From Harmonia axyridis (Eukaryota; Arthropoda; Insecta; Coleoptera; Coccinellidae): a DNA stretch of 64,000 bases. The translations under genes and the position numbers were made by a program. The notes beneath the pieces are model-generated. The model was not told where the DNA came from, searched no databases, and was given only the letters and a program-made list of their open reading frames with translations. The stretch covers positions 26,845,501 through 26,909,500 of the forward strand of contig NC_059508.1 of NCBI RefSeq assembly GCF_914767665.1, in the 5' to 3' direction. Positions 10,023 through 19,961 of the stretch are shown here, piece after piece; positions within the stretch are counted from its first letter, which is position 1; each line of letters starts with the position of its first letter.

Positions 10023-13000
10023 CAATTTAGGAACAATCGAATGGTATGAACAATCGAATTAGAAAAATTCTATTTTAATTTTTGCTTCAAACTTCATTAT
10101 CGAACTTTTTCTCACATTACAGATATGAGTAAACGTCGTCAACAATTTTTTTTTGATACGCACATTTATCTGGTTATCTAGAACTTCAAATATATCCTTT
10201 TCAGAATTTCTAGATGCTTCAACTGTTCCAAAACTTAGAAAGTTTGCGACATACTTCCAAAATATCTTCTCCCTCATCGGAGTTGAATGTGGATATTTTT
10301 AATTGAATGTTCGACAAGATCCAAAATTTAATTAATTGAATAGCGGAGATTCAGTTCGTGAAATTATATTGCACTACTTTTAATAATGAATACACCTGTC
10401 ACTTGTGAAAAAATTACATAGTTTAATTTCTATGCTATAGAATATTTATTTGAAACGCACCCTAAAAACACATTAGATGGAATTAACCCTACGTATAAAT
10501 AAATAGATAACATTGATTGATAAAATCTCGAATGACTTTTAAATTATTGAATTTGGGAGCATAATAATGCTGGAACAGTACCCGCTTCATTCAATATATA
10601 CTTGCGCAGAATTACCCCATCCCATGCGCGGTATTATCCCAGCACATGGGGAATTTCGCGCAATGACATTATTATTTCAGATTTTTAATATATTCTCAAA
10701 GCGATTCGTCGAATAAATGCAAAATTTCGAAGTTAAATTGTGAAAGTTTGCATTTACATAGGAAACTTTTTTGAAACCTTTTCCGTTAGGTGCGCGAAAT
10801 TCCCCCGTTCTCCCCTACTCAATAGAGAAATAATAATGATACTTCCGTACACCGTTCTCTGAAACGATTCGTATCAAAGTTGGTATAAATTAAAAACCGA
10901 TTGTCAAACAGTATTAATATTAGGGAGAAAAGTCTCACAATTAGACATTAGTAGGAAATCGGAGAAATTAAAGTAGAGGCGTAGGGAATAAAATTCCAGT
11001 CCTTATACCTAAAATGAACATCTGAGTCATTATTAATATTCCTACCCCTGATTTTCGATTATGTGAAAAAGGACCTTTTCTCGGAAATTCTATGGGAACT
11101 ATTTGTAATATTGTTAATGTCAACTTTCAAAGAAAAAGATGGTTATTTAGCTATTGTATAGGTAGCGTTTATTATTGCATTCAAAGGATTTCAGACATGT
11201 TTTATTATATACATAGGAAAGGTTGATTTCACTTTTATATGGGTATCTTCGATTCTGAGAAGCTACCAACTTTATCTATTCAAAATATCTGCTCATTAAT
11301 AACGAATTTGCCTTCTGAAAGACAGGACCTACAAATCCTTTTGTTCGAGTAATAACCAGAGGGCCAAGGGCGTAGAAATGAGAGGATACTCGGGGTAATT
11401 ACTTCCCCCCCCCCAAGATTTACAAAATATAGAATTTCAGTTTATTATCGCTTTCAAGATGATTACTTTTATTGCACTGCGAGCACGTCTATGTCCGAAA
11501 TTTATTATTTTCCTTTATCTACCCGCTTTCGTCGGCGTCCCTTCAGAGGAATATAAATGACTTATCATATTTCAAAATGAAAACAATCTTAACGCGTGAC
11601 ACCACATTTTGCTAAATTCACTATTTGAAGGAAACCTATAAATGTAAGCATTGAATTGAGTTTTACGATATCGCGCAAATACTACACCATATACGAGATA
11701 TATTCTATATGTAGAACTACAAGGAACACCCTGTATCTTGAAAACAAAGCGATTGCGGTACCTCCAATTTAGGAACACCCTGTATAAGGGTTGATGATCG
11801 AATCGGTAATCAAAAAATTGCTATTATTTTGAGTGATGTTTGCTTCGAACTTCGTTATCGAACCTTTCTTTCTCACATTACAGGTATGAGTAAACGTTGT
11901 CGTCAAAAAATGTTTTCGATTTTTTTTCGGTCTATCATATCAGTTCATTTACATATTATATGTATTATTTCGCGTTATGAACTATTTCTTGTTATCGTTC
12001 GAGAAAAACAGACAAATCTGCAACATAAAAATTCCTTTTTTTTCATTTCGCAAGCTTATAATTATGATGATAATTTTGAGCAAATTTTTGTGAAATAAAT
12101 ATTAGGTCGGTAGGTAGGGATTTGAAGGAATAATTTTTCTGAAATATATAATTCATCCAATCAGCTGTTACATAACCATGAATTAGGAATACCTAATACA
12201 TTCGAAATTTTTTTTTTATCAAACACGAAAAGCACGGAAGTTCGTTAGGAAAGATATACCTACAGGAGGTATATTTACCCCTAATATCCAGAGGAAAAGG
12301 TCATAAAAAAAGGTTATTTTTGAAAACATTTCTTCCCAGAAAAGGCGAGCGGCATTTTCAAAGAAGTGAATAACAACAATCGTAAAACCCACTAGAGTAT
12401 TAGACCAGATGTAACCATTCACCAAATATTTTGCAGCAGAAAACGGTTCATTTCAATTATGTGCGTTGAGCTGATAAGTGAGTTTTAGGTGCGTCGTTAT
12501 GTGAATATAATAATTCTTCATTCTACGCAGTGTTCGGAAAATAATACATAGGCTATTTTAATAAAACTGTATGAATCATTCGATGACGCTATTGAAGGTG
12601 AATAGGTAAGTCATGTAATCTGTATGTACCTATTTATCGATTAAATATTAATTTCATCAGATTTGTGGTCGATTCTAGATTTATAAAACTAGCAAACTAG
12701 AATTCTGTTCGAATCTGAAGGAATCGTTATAAGGATATAACGATCCCCCAAGATGACTCATCATTCGAAGCACTCATTGAAAAGTACATTGTTAGTGGAT
12801 ATCAGACGATTCATTAATAATGAAATTCCATAACATGAAGCAATATCTATATGACATATTTAATTATCAATTGCTCCACTGATCATATTTTTGTACAGTA
12901 TCGTCACAGTTATTACATCAACCCATAGAAGTACAGTGACTGTCTCTGCAGTGTGCAAACAAATATGCTCCGATAACGTTTCTGATTATTCTTCATTCAA

Positions 13001-13443
13001 ATTAATTCAATCGTCATATTTCAAGCGCCATAAATTTTTTCAATTTTGAATCCGTTTTCTCTTCTTCATATCGCCAAATTGTACATATAACAAACTTTTG
13101 ATGATGACCTTTATTGTTATCTTCATTTACTTCTGAAGATGTATAATTATTTTCTCTACAAATCTATTTTAGGACCTCAAAGTATCAACTTAGGTACATG
13201 TGTGCTCTAGCTTAATATTCTAACAGTTATCAATCCATTTGATATCTGAAATTCATAAAAATTAACTTTCATATTGAATATTTGATATGATGCACCTCCA
13301 GCCCATAAACGTGTTGATGAACATCTAGAAGACAATACAAATTTATTTTCTTTCCATAACATACTATTCTCGTCATTTCAGGTAAAATGACGAGAAATTG
13401 AAGGCTCAATTTTAATTAATATTTCATATTGTAAACTATCAGA
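10023..13443. other. Non-coding outer part of the left arm
   Basis: AT-rich sequence with decayed repeat pieces: GCGCGGTATTATCCC at ~10626, and ACACCCTGTATCTTGAAAAC and ACACCCTGTATAAGG near 11730-11790 (ends of the CAGGGTG repeat). No gene is supported; the short frames are equally present in the right arm. Confidence 0.5.
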
Positions 13444-13450
13444 TGAGTCA

Positions 13451-13492
13451 TTTTTACTGAAGAAGGAGAATGTCTCCGAAACGTATAATTAT
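13451..13492 (+). ncRNA. Hammerhead-like motif (left arm)
   Basis: CUGAAGA, stem II GGAG/CUCC (13465-13468 with 13474-13477), GAAA, AC/GU stem III, cleavage after GUA. Stem I is weak (UUA/UAA). One extra base lies before stem II. The mirrored copy is at 60531-60572. Confidence 0.45.
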
Positions 13493-13594
13493 ATATTTTT
13501 TTATATGAACTAAACAACTTCATTAAAAACCTGACACTTCCAAATAAAGAAAATACTATTGACTATTAAAAAGCAGATAAATAACATGATCAAA

Positions 13595-13609
<15 letters not shown>

Positions 13610-13636
<27 letters not shown>

Positions 13637-14104
13637 ATTCACCGACAAGCGGGATGGATCCAAGACAACCGGGTCACCACAGCGACCAAGGTTGTACTCA
13701 GGAGCTAGTAAGAAATCTTCTGACTGTCCGCGTGGTACCTAGGATGACCTCTTTCTGTGCTTGGCTAATCAGGTAAGTATCTAATTGTAGACGTTTCGTG
13801 TTTTCAATCATGTGTGTCTCCACCAGGCCATTTACCGATATTATGAGTGGGAGAATTGATGTTTTCCTCAGACCGTACATTTCTTTCAGCTCAAACGCGA
13901 GGTCATGATATTTGGTGAGTTTCTCAGTGTACGCTCGGGCGATATTATCATCGGCGGGTACCGTTATGTCTATTATCTGCACCAATTTTTCGGTCTTATT
14001 AAACAGAACTATGTCCGGCCGGTTATGCGATATTGCCCTGTCCGTGACCATAGTTGTGTCCCAGTACAGTTTGTAGACATCGTTTTCCAGGACGCTGCAT
14101 GGTT

Positions 14105-14108
<4 letters not shown>
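13610..14108 (-). mobile_element. 5'-truncated LINE with poly(A), embedded in (TA)n (left arm)
   Basis: In minus orientation: (TA)n, coding 3' end, ~60-bp 3' UTR, poly(A) (the T-run at 13610-13636), then (TA)n again. The element therefore sits inside a TA microsatellite. Mirrored at 59920-60412. Confidence 0.8.
13698..14108 (-). pseudogene. C-terminal endonuclease-like domain of an R2/R4-type LINE (left)
   Basis: About 136 codons starting at the (TA)n junction: YKLYWDTTMVTDRAISHNRPD then IVLFNKTEKLVQIIDITVPAD, and later SILPLIISVNGLV and QAQKEVILGTTRTVRRFLTSS. The RPD...IID arrangement resembles the PD-(D/E)XK restriction-like endonuclease of R2/R4-group LINEs, but clade assignment is inference. 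The first part of the element, including RT, is missing, so it is a dead 5'-truncated copy although the remaining frame is open. Confidence 0.72.

Positions 14109-14109
<1 letters not shown>

Positions 14110-14157
<48 letters not shown>
14110..14157. repeat. (TA)n microsatellite
   Basis: 24 TA units separating the LINE 3' end from the hammerhead palindrome. Confidence 0.97.
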
Positions 14158-14160
<3 letters not shown>

Positions 14161-14233
14161 GGAAGGATAACGAGGGCAATTGTTCATAAAACAAATCATA
14201 AGGATAAGGACAGTCCCTCTCAGAGAAATACCA

Positions 14234-14277
14234 ACCGTAGACACGTGTTTCGGGCTTTCGGCCCTCATCAGTACGGT
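14234..14277 (-). ncRNA. Canonical type I hammerhead ribozyme, copy 1
   Basis: Minus strand: stem I ACCGUA/UACGGU (6 perfect pairs), core CUGAUGA, stem II GGGC/GCCC with a CGAAA loop, GAAA, self-complementary stem III ACACGUGU, cleavage predicted after GUC (between 14240 and 14239). All invariant core bases are present. The loopless stem III suggests it folds best as a dimer. Confidence 0.85.
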
Positions 14278-14392
14278 GAACAAGTGTTAGGATGTGCAAC
14301 ACTTGAAAGAAACAACAAACAAACAGAGTCAACAACAGAACAACTGTTTGTTTGTTGTTTCTTTCAAGTGTTGCACATCCTAACACTTGTTC

Positions 14393-14436
14393 ACCGTACT
14401 GATGAGGGCCGAAAGCCCGAAACACGTGTCTACGGT
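14393..14436 (+). ncRNA. Canonical type I hammerhead ribozyme, copy 2
   Basis: Same 44-nt motif as copy 1 on the plus strand. Stem I 14393-14398 with 14431-14436, core 14399-14405, stem II 14406-14409 with 14415-14418, cleavage predicted after C14430. Confidence 0.85.
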
Positions 14437-14579
14437 TGGTATTTCTCTGAGAGGGACTGTCCTTATCCTTATGATTTGTTTTATGAACAATTGCCGAATT
14501 GATTCGAATTTTGTAGAAATGAGTAAGAAGCATAGAAATAATCAGATTGCCGGAAGGACACTGCTCTTGTTATAGAAAG

Positions 14580-16320
14580 CTCAATTTTTATGAGCTCATC
14601 AACAGTTGAAACCATAGAAATATTGAGACTCTTAGGTAAAAAAAGGTTTTTGACCATTTTCTGTTGTTTATTTTAATACAAATCATTCAATGTTATAAAT
14701 TTTTGAAATCAGGAAAAATTAAGCTTTCAAAACATGGCATAGAAATTTAGTGTTCCCTTTGAAAAAACATAACTTTGGGTCATAGCTTCGTAATTAAAAA
14801 CCTTTTCGAAAACACGAGCACGCCACTGGATTCTACGTAAAAAAGTGTCTGTATAATGTTTAAATTTCGGAGCTCTAGCATCAGTATAAGCGGAGATGTA
14901 AAAGCTTTCGATATCGCCATTTTTCCAATTTTCGCTTATAACTCGAAAACAAAAGGTGGCCAAAAATGAATTCTAACCTTGTTAGTTTCTCAAAACAAGA
15001 GACCGAGAATATGGGATATCAGATTTTGTCTATCACCTCAGGTTTAGAAGTTGTAGTGCAAAAACATCGAAATTTGCCCACTCTGTTTGTGAGGAGAAAA
15101 TCAAATTTTGTCCCAGATATACAACATAAATTAACTATTGAACTGCTCAAAATAGTCATCATTCATTTTTCATTGCAATTAAGTTTTGAAATCATTATAC
15201 AAACGTGTTTTTTCAGATGTAAATCAGAAATATTTCTATGCAAAATAACGATTTTCTTCCTTCTGAAACATAAAAAACTAAATATTAATTATTCATCAAA
15301 CTTCAAAAATCATCGAAAGTTTTACTTTCACATGGCATGTTAAAATCATTAATATTTTCCATACAAGAATCATTTGGGGAAGTTCTGGAATCATAGGGAT
15401 GATGATAATTAATTTGATATTTCAGTAAAGGCCGAGGAACAGAATTTAACTTAAATCCAGTTGATTTTGAAGGAATATTATAATCGCAAGTAAGAGGGCT
15501 TTCAGATATATTAGTACATTGAAATAGGATATGAGGAAAAACCCAGTCTAATTATGTTCTAAATTTAGTTTCTCATGGATTACCTGAAACCTAAAACAGA
15601 ACTTGTAATAAGCGACAATAAAAACTACTTGATCTGTTCATTGCTACCATACATGCATTACAAACAATTAATTGTTGGCTGTTCAATCAAATACCTATTT
15701 ATTGGAAACCTCGAACGCTGATTGGCTTGTTATGAGAATAAAATTTTTACATCGTGATACGTATACCGTGTAATGCTGAGTGACTGTGACGTCACATCCG
15801 TTGCCAGTGTTAGCACTAGCGGTTTCACCCCCCTGCTCTAAAGGCTGTCGTGTAACTTTGCCAAATCCCTCATTTGTAAGAATAACCCTTTTTACAGTCG
15901 CAGTTTTTGTTGCGCGTGTCACAGTATTGTTTCGCTATTTTGATCCACTCTGCTTATGTAATTGAAAGATTTGCGCGAGAATAAGTTATTATGATCCGAT
16001 TTTCTAACGTTTCCATATCACATTCATTCTCAATTTCAGAAGTTCATCGCACCTGCGCCAACTCAGGAGATGGCAATAATCAAAGCAACCTGTTTTAATA
16101 TGCACTGAAGGAATTCAGAAGTTACGTCACTAGGGAGACATTCTACAGGAGCATCGTTCAGAAATTTTTATTGCTCCGGAAGGAACACTTGACTTATTCG
16201 CTTTGTATCCAACATTCTGCCTTTTCAAGTATCTATGCTCGCTATTTAGCATAATGCACTGGACTTATTTCATCTTCACTCGCACACCAGTTTATAAAAG
16301 CTTCGTACGCTTTTCGGATA
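14580..16320. other. Body of tandem unit A: no recognised gene
   Basis: Non-coding looking sequence containing TGACGTCA at about 15787 and a long AT-rich part. Frames at 14966-15343 (+) and 15695-15922 (-) recur unchanged in unit B and in the right arm but match no known family. The identity of the copies makes conservation uninformative. Confidence 0.4.
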
Positions 16321-16358
16321 GCTACTCGAAGTTCTGGTGGCGTGGATTCAAATTCACA

Positions 16359-18436
16359 GGATGTGCAACACTTGAAAGAAACAACAAACAAACAGAGTCA
16401 ACAACACAACAACAGAACAACTGTTTGTTTGTTGTTTCTTTCAAGTGTTGCACATCCTAACACTTGTTCACCGTACTGATGAGGGCCGAAAGCCCGAAAC
16501 ACGTGTCTACGGTTGGTATTTCTCTGAGAGGGACTGTCCTTATCCTTATGATTTGTTTTATGAACAATTGCCGAATTGATTCGAATTTTGTAGAAATGAG
16601 TAAGAAGCATAGAAATAATCAGATTGCCGGAAGGACACTGCTCTTGTTATAGAAAGCTCAATTTTTATGAGCTCATCAACAGTTGAAACCATAGAAATAT
16701 TGAGACTCTTAGGTAAAAAAAGGTTTTTGACCATTTTCTGTTGTTTATTTTAATACAAATCATTCAATGTTATAAATTTTTGAAATCAGGAAAAATTAAG
16801 CTTTCAAAACATGGCATAGAAATTTAGTGTTCCCTTTGAAAAAACATAACTTTGGGTCATAGCTTCGTAATTAAAAACCTTTTCGAAAACACGAGCACGC
16901 CACTGGATTCTACGTAAAAAAGTGTCTGTATAATGTTTAAATTTCGGAGCTCTAGCATCAGTATAAGCGGAGATGTAAAAGTTTTTCGATATCGCCATTT
17001 TTCCAATTTTCGCTTATAACTCGAAAACAAAAGGTGGCCAAAAATGAATTCTAACCTTGTTAGTTTCTCAAAACAAGAGACCAAGAATATGGGATATCAG
17101 ATTTTGTCTATCACCTCAGGTTTAGAAGTTGTAGTGCAAAAACATCGAAATTTGCCCACTCTGTTTGTGAGGAGAAAATCAAATTTTGTCCCAGATATAC
17201 AACATAAATTAACTATTGAACTGCTCAAAATAGTCATCATTCATTTTTCATTGCAATTAAGTTTTGAAATCATTATACAAACGTGTTTTTTCAGATGTAA
17301 ATCAGAAATATTTCTATGCAAAATAACGATTTTCTTCCTTCTGAAACATAAAAAACTAAATATTAATTATTCATCAAACTTCAAAAATCATCGAAAGTTT
17401 TACTTTCACATGGCATGTTAAAATCATTAATATTTTCCATACAAGAAACATTTGGGGAAGTTCTGGAATCATAGGGATGATGATAATTAATTTGATATTT
17501 CAGTAAAGGCCGAGGAACAGAATTTAACTTAAATCCAGTTGATTTTGAAGGAATATTATAATCGCAAGTAAGAGGGCTTTCAGATATATTAGTACATTGA
17601 AATAGGATATGAGGAAAAACCCAGTCTAATTATGTTCTAAATTTAGTTTCTCATGGATTACCTGAAACCTAAAACAGAACTTGTAATAAGCGACAATAAA
17701 AACTACTTGATCTGTTCATTGCTACCATACATGCATTACAAACACAATTAATTGTTGGCTGTTCAATCAAATACCTATTTATTGGAAACCTCGAACGCTG
17801 ATTGGCTTGTTATGAGAATAAAATTTTTACATCGTGATACGTATACCGTGTAATGCTGAGTGACTGTGACGTCACATCCGTTGCCAGTGTTAGCACTAGC
17901 GGTTTCACCCCCCTGCTCTAAAGGCTGTCGTGTAACTTTGCCAAACCCCTCATTTGTAAGAATAACCCTTTTTACAGTCGCAGTTTTTGTTGCGCGTGTC
18001 ACAGTATTGTTTCGCTATTTTGATCCACTCTGCTTATGTAATTGAAAGATTTGCGCGAGAATAAGTTATTATGATCCGATTTTCTAACGTTTCCATATCA
18101 CATTCATTCTCAATTTCAGAAGTTCATCGCACCTGCGCCAACTCAGGAGATGGCAATAATCAAAGCAACCTGTTTTAATATGCACTGAAGGAATTCAGAA
18201 GTTACGTCACTAGGGAGACATTCTACAGGAGCATCGTTCAGAAATTTTTATTGCTCCGGAAGGAACACTTGACTTATTCGCTTTGTATCCAACATTCTGC
18301 CTTTTCAAGTATCTATGCTCGCTATTTAGCATAATGCACTGGACTTATTTCATCTTCACTCGCACACCAGTTTATAGCTTCGTACGCTTTTCGGATAGCT
18401 ACTCGAAGTTCTGGTGGCGTGGATTCAAATTCACAG
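16359..18436. repeat. Tandem duplication, unit B
   Basis: Second unit. It differs from unit A by a handful of bases (for example CCAAG/CCGAG near 17080, AAACAT/AATCAT near 17447, and a 3-bp deletion at 18374) and a 9-bp ACAACAACA insertion near its start. At six sites inspected, each unit has three private states and the right arm has the shared one. Confidence 0.93.
16470..16513 (+). ncRNA. Canonical type I hammerhead ribozyme, copy 3
   Basis: Identical 44-nt motif in tandem unit B, a direct repeat of copy 2 at a distance of 2077 bp. Cleavage is predicted after C16507. Confidence 0.85.
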
Positions 18437-18444
18437 TCGAACAT
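18322..18444 (-). CDS. Unidentified short frame (left copy)
   Basis: 40 codons beginning MFDCEFESTPPELRVAIRKA. It matches 57661-57786 in the right arm with one codon fewer (in-frame 3-bp deletion). Not recognised; it could be an exon or an old transposon piece. Confidence 0.2.
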   Translation of the reverse strand: MFDCEFESTPPELRVAIRKAYEAINWCASEDEISPVHYAK

Positions 18445-18697
18445 TATCCGTTGAAATCGGCGATAATTTAATTAATGACTCAACTGTCGTCAGTATTATC
18501 AAAACTTGATTATTGGTGTGATAGATCGTTAAAACTGTTCAAGTATTCTAATGAAGAGTGTTTTTGGCCACAATGGAACGTATGTTCAAAGGGAAAATTA
18601 ACAATCCGCTGAAGTTTACGGTTCTTAGTGACAAATTGTAGTTTAGTTATAAGTAGATTATAACGATATACTGTGATTGGTAGGTGTTACGATTAAC

Positions 18698-18985
18698 CTA
18701 TAATGTGGTAGGTAGTGGAGGTAGTTTGAGCCCCCCTCCCCAGGGACATGTTTTGCTATATATAGTTAGTAGCCTAACGTTTCTGAAGATCACATCGTTG
18801 GCGAAACGATTCGAGTGTGGTTCTACATAATTCATTAATCGTGAAACATTTTCATCATTCTCTACCTCGTTGAATTTTTCATATCGGGATGATATAAAAT
18901 CATCCCGCGTGCTTTCAATTCCCGGATCCCAATTAACCGTAAAAAAATTTCCTTTTGTAGGTAAGATATCATTCACTTTACGCAT
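18698..18985 (-). CDS. Unidentified 95-codon frame (left copy)
   Basis: Begins MRKVNDILPTKGNFFTVNWD and continues with an ordered, charged sequence to about residue 75 before a proline-rich end. Identical in the right arm (57120-57407). No family is recognised. It contains a 9-bp hairpin (CGGGATGAT/ATCATCCCG, 18885-18907). Coding status is uncertain. Confidence 0.25.
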   Translation of the reverse strand: MRKVNDILPTKGNFFTVNWDPGIESTRDDFISSRYEKFNEVENDENVSRLMNYVEPHSNRFANDVIFRNVRLLTIYSKTCPWGGGLKLPPLPTTL

Positions 18986-19349
18986 TTTCAATTAGGTGTT
19001 CATGTTGTTAAGTTACGACTTTTATTCCTAGATTGTCGAACTTGTCGGATTGTCGGATTCTTCAGCAAGTAGAATTTTTGTAGCTTTTCGTCGATACATT
19101 TTCCTTACTACAACACGAACCCTAGCATTTTTCAAACCATGGGAGCGTTATTGATAGGTGTAGCTTTCCTACCTGTTAGTGTGAGTTCGAGGTATAGCGA
19201 AAGATGGTAAGTTCGCGAGTGTACAAGTGAACAATTGGTGGCTTCATTCGGAAACTCCCGCATTATTCGTCGATTTTATATTCGCTCGAACGCATTATGT
19301 TAGAGCTTTTCTACACCGCCCTTGAAAACCGAAAGTTGGAGCTGAAATA

Positions 19350-19961
19350 CAGGGTGTTTCCTAAACATGCGGCAAAAATTCAGGGGGTTGTTCCTTGGAC
19401 TATTCTAAGAATATTTTGTCCTTTGATGATTTTTGAAAAACCTATTTGTTTCGAAGATATAGGGGAAACAAAATTTCAGATAATAACATTTTATTATGAA
19501 AAATTACATGAAAATTCAACTCAACCTACAAAAACTGTTGAAAATGACCACCTCTAGCCAGCATACAAGCATCCAATCTTCTCCTCATTGACTGCCGAAC
19601 CCTTTCAAAAACACCAGGATCATTTCTTATTAAGTTACACCCAGCAATGATCCGATTTCGCAAGTCTTCCACATTTTCTACTGGAGTGGTATAAACTAAT
19701 GATTTTAGATGGCCCCATAGGAAATAATCTAAGGGGTTTAAGTCCGGGGAACGAGCAGGCCATAAATGAGGTCCACCTCTTCCAATCCAAATTATTATTA
19801 ATTATTGAACTATTATTAATTTTAAAAATATGAAAAATGTTGTTCGCCCTGTATCTTCGAAACAAAGAGGTTTTTCAAAAATCATCCAAGGACAAAACAT
19901 GCTTAAAATAGTCCAAGGAACAACCCCCTGAATTTTTGCCGTATGTTTAGGAAACACCCTG
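19350..19961. mobile_element. Tc1/mariner-type deletion derivative (left arm)
   Basis: 612 bp with inverted ends (CAGGGTGTTTCCTAAACATG at one end, its near reverse complement at the other) and extended similarity of about 150 bp. It is flanked by TA on both sides, the standard Tc1/mariner target duplication. It encloses a transposase C-terminal remnant on the minus strand. Confidence 0.8.
19526..19789 (-). pseudogene. Transposase C-terminal remnant (left)
   Basis: 87 codons on the minus strand: WIGRGGPHLWPARSPDLNPL then DYFLWGHLKSSVY, ending in MLARGGHFQQFL and a stop. SPDLNPLDYFLWG holds the last aspartate of the DDE/D triad of IS630-Tc1-mariner transposases. The N-terminal DNA-binding and first catalytic parts are gone, so it cannot be active. 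Confidence 0.85.

Larger units (their letters stand above)
14158..14495. mobile_element. Palindromic hammerhead-bearing repeat (left arm)
   Basis: Two 152-bp arms (14175-14326 and 14344-14495), near-perfect reverse complements around a 17-bp centre. Each arm carries one hammerhead pointing away from the centre, plus the shared flank CAATTGTTCATAAAACAAAT. It begins at (TA)n. Comparable palindromes lie at 59535-59855 and partly at 44388-44765. Confidence 0.85.
14290..16358. repeat. Tandem duplication, unit A
   Basis: 2069 bp repeated as 16359-18436. The junction (…CACAG/GATGTG…) falls inside the hammerhead palindrome arm and shows a 2-bp AG microhomology. The right arm has a single unit. Confidence 0.93.

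Noticed and set aside
14966..15343. 125-codon frame repeated at 17044 and 58687
   Set aside because: Repetition reflects the tandem and inverted duplications. The sequence is low-complexity and AT-driven with no family features.
15695..15922. 75-codon frame repeated at 17775 and 58106
   Set aside because: Same reason; no recognisable domain, and both strands are open here.
14290..18436. Tandem units as a complete retrozyme
   Set aside because: The right arm has one unit whose far end carries no hammerhead, so the unit boundary is a duplication breakpoint and not an element terminus.
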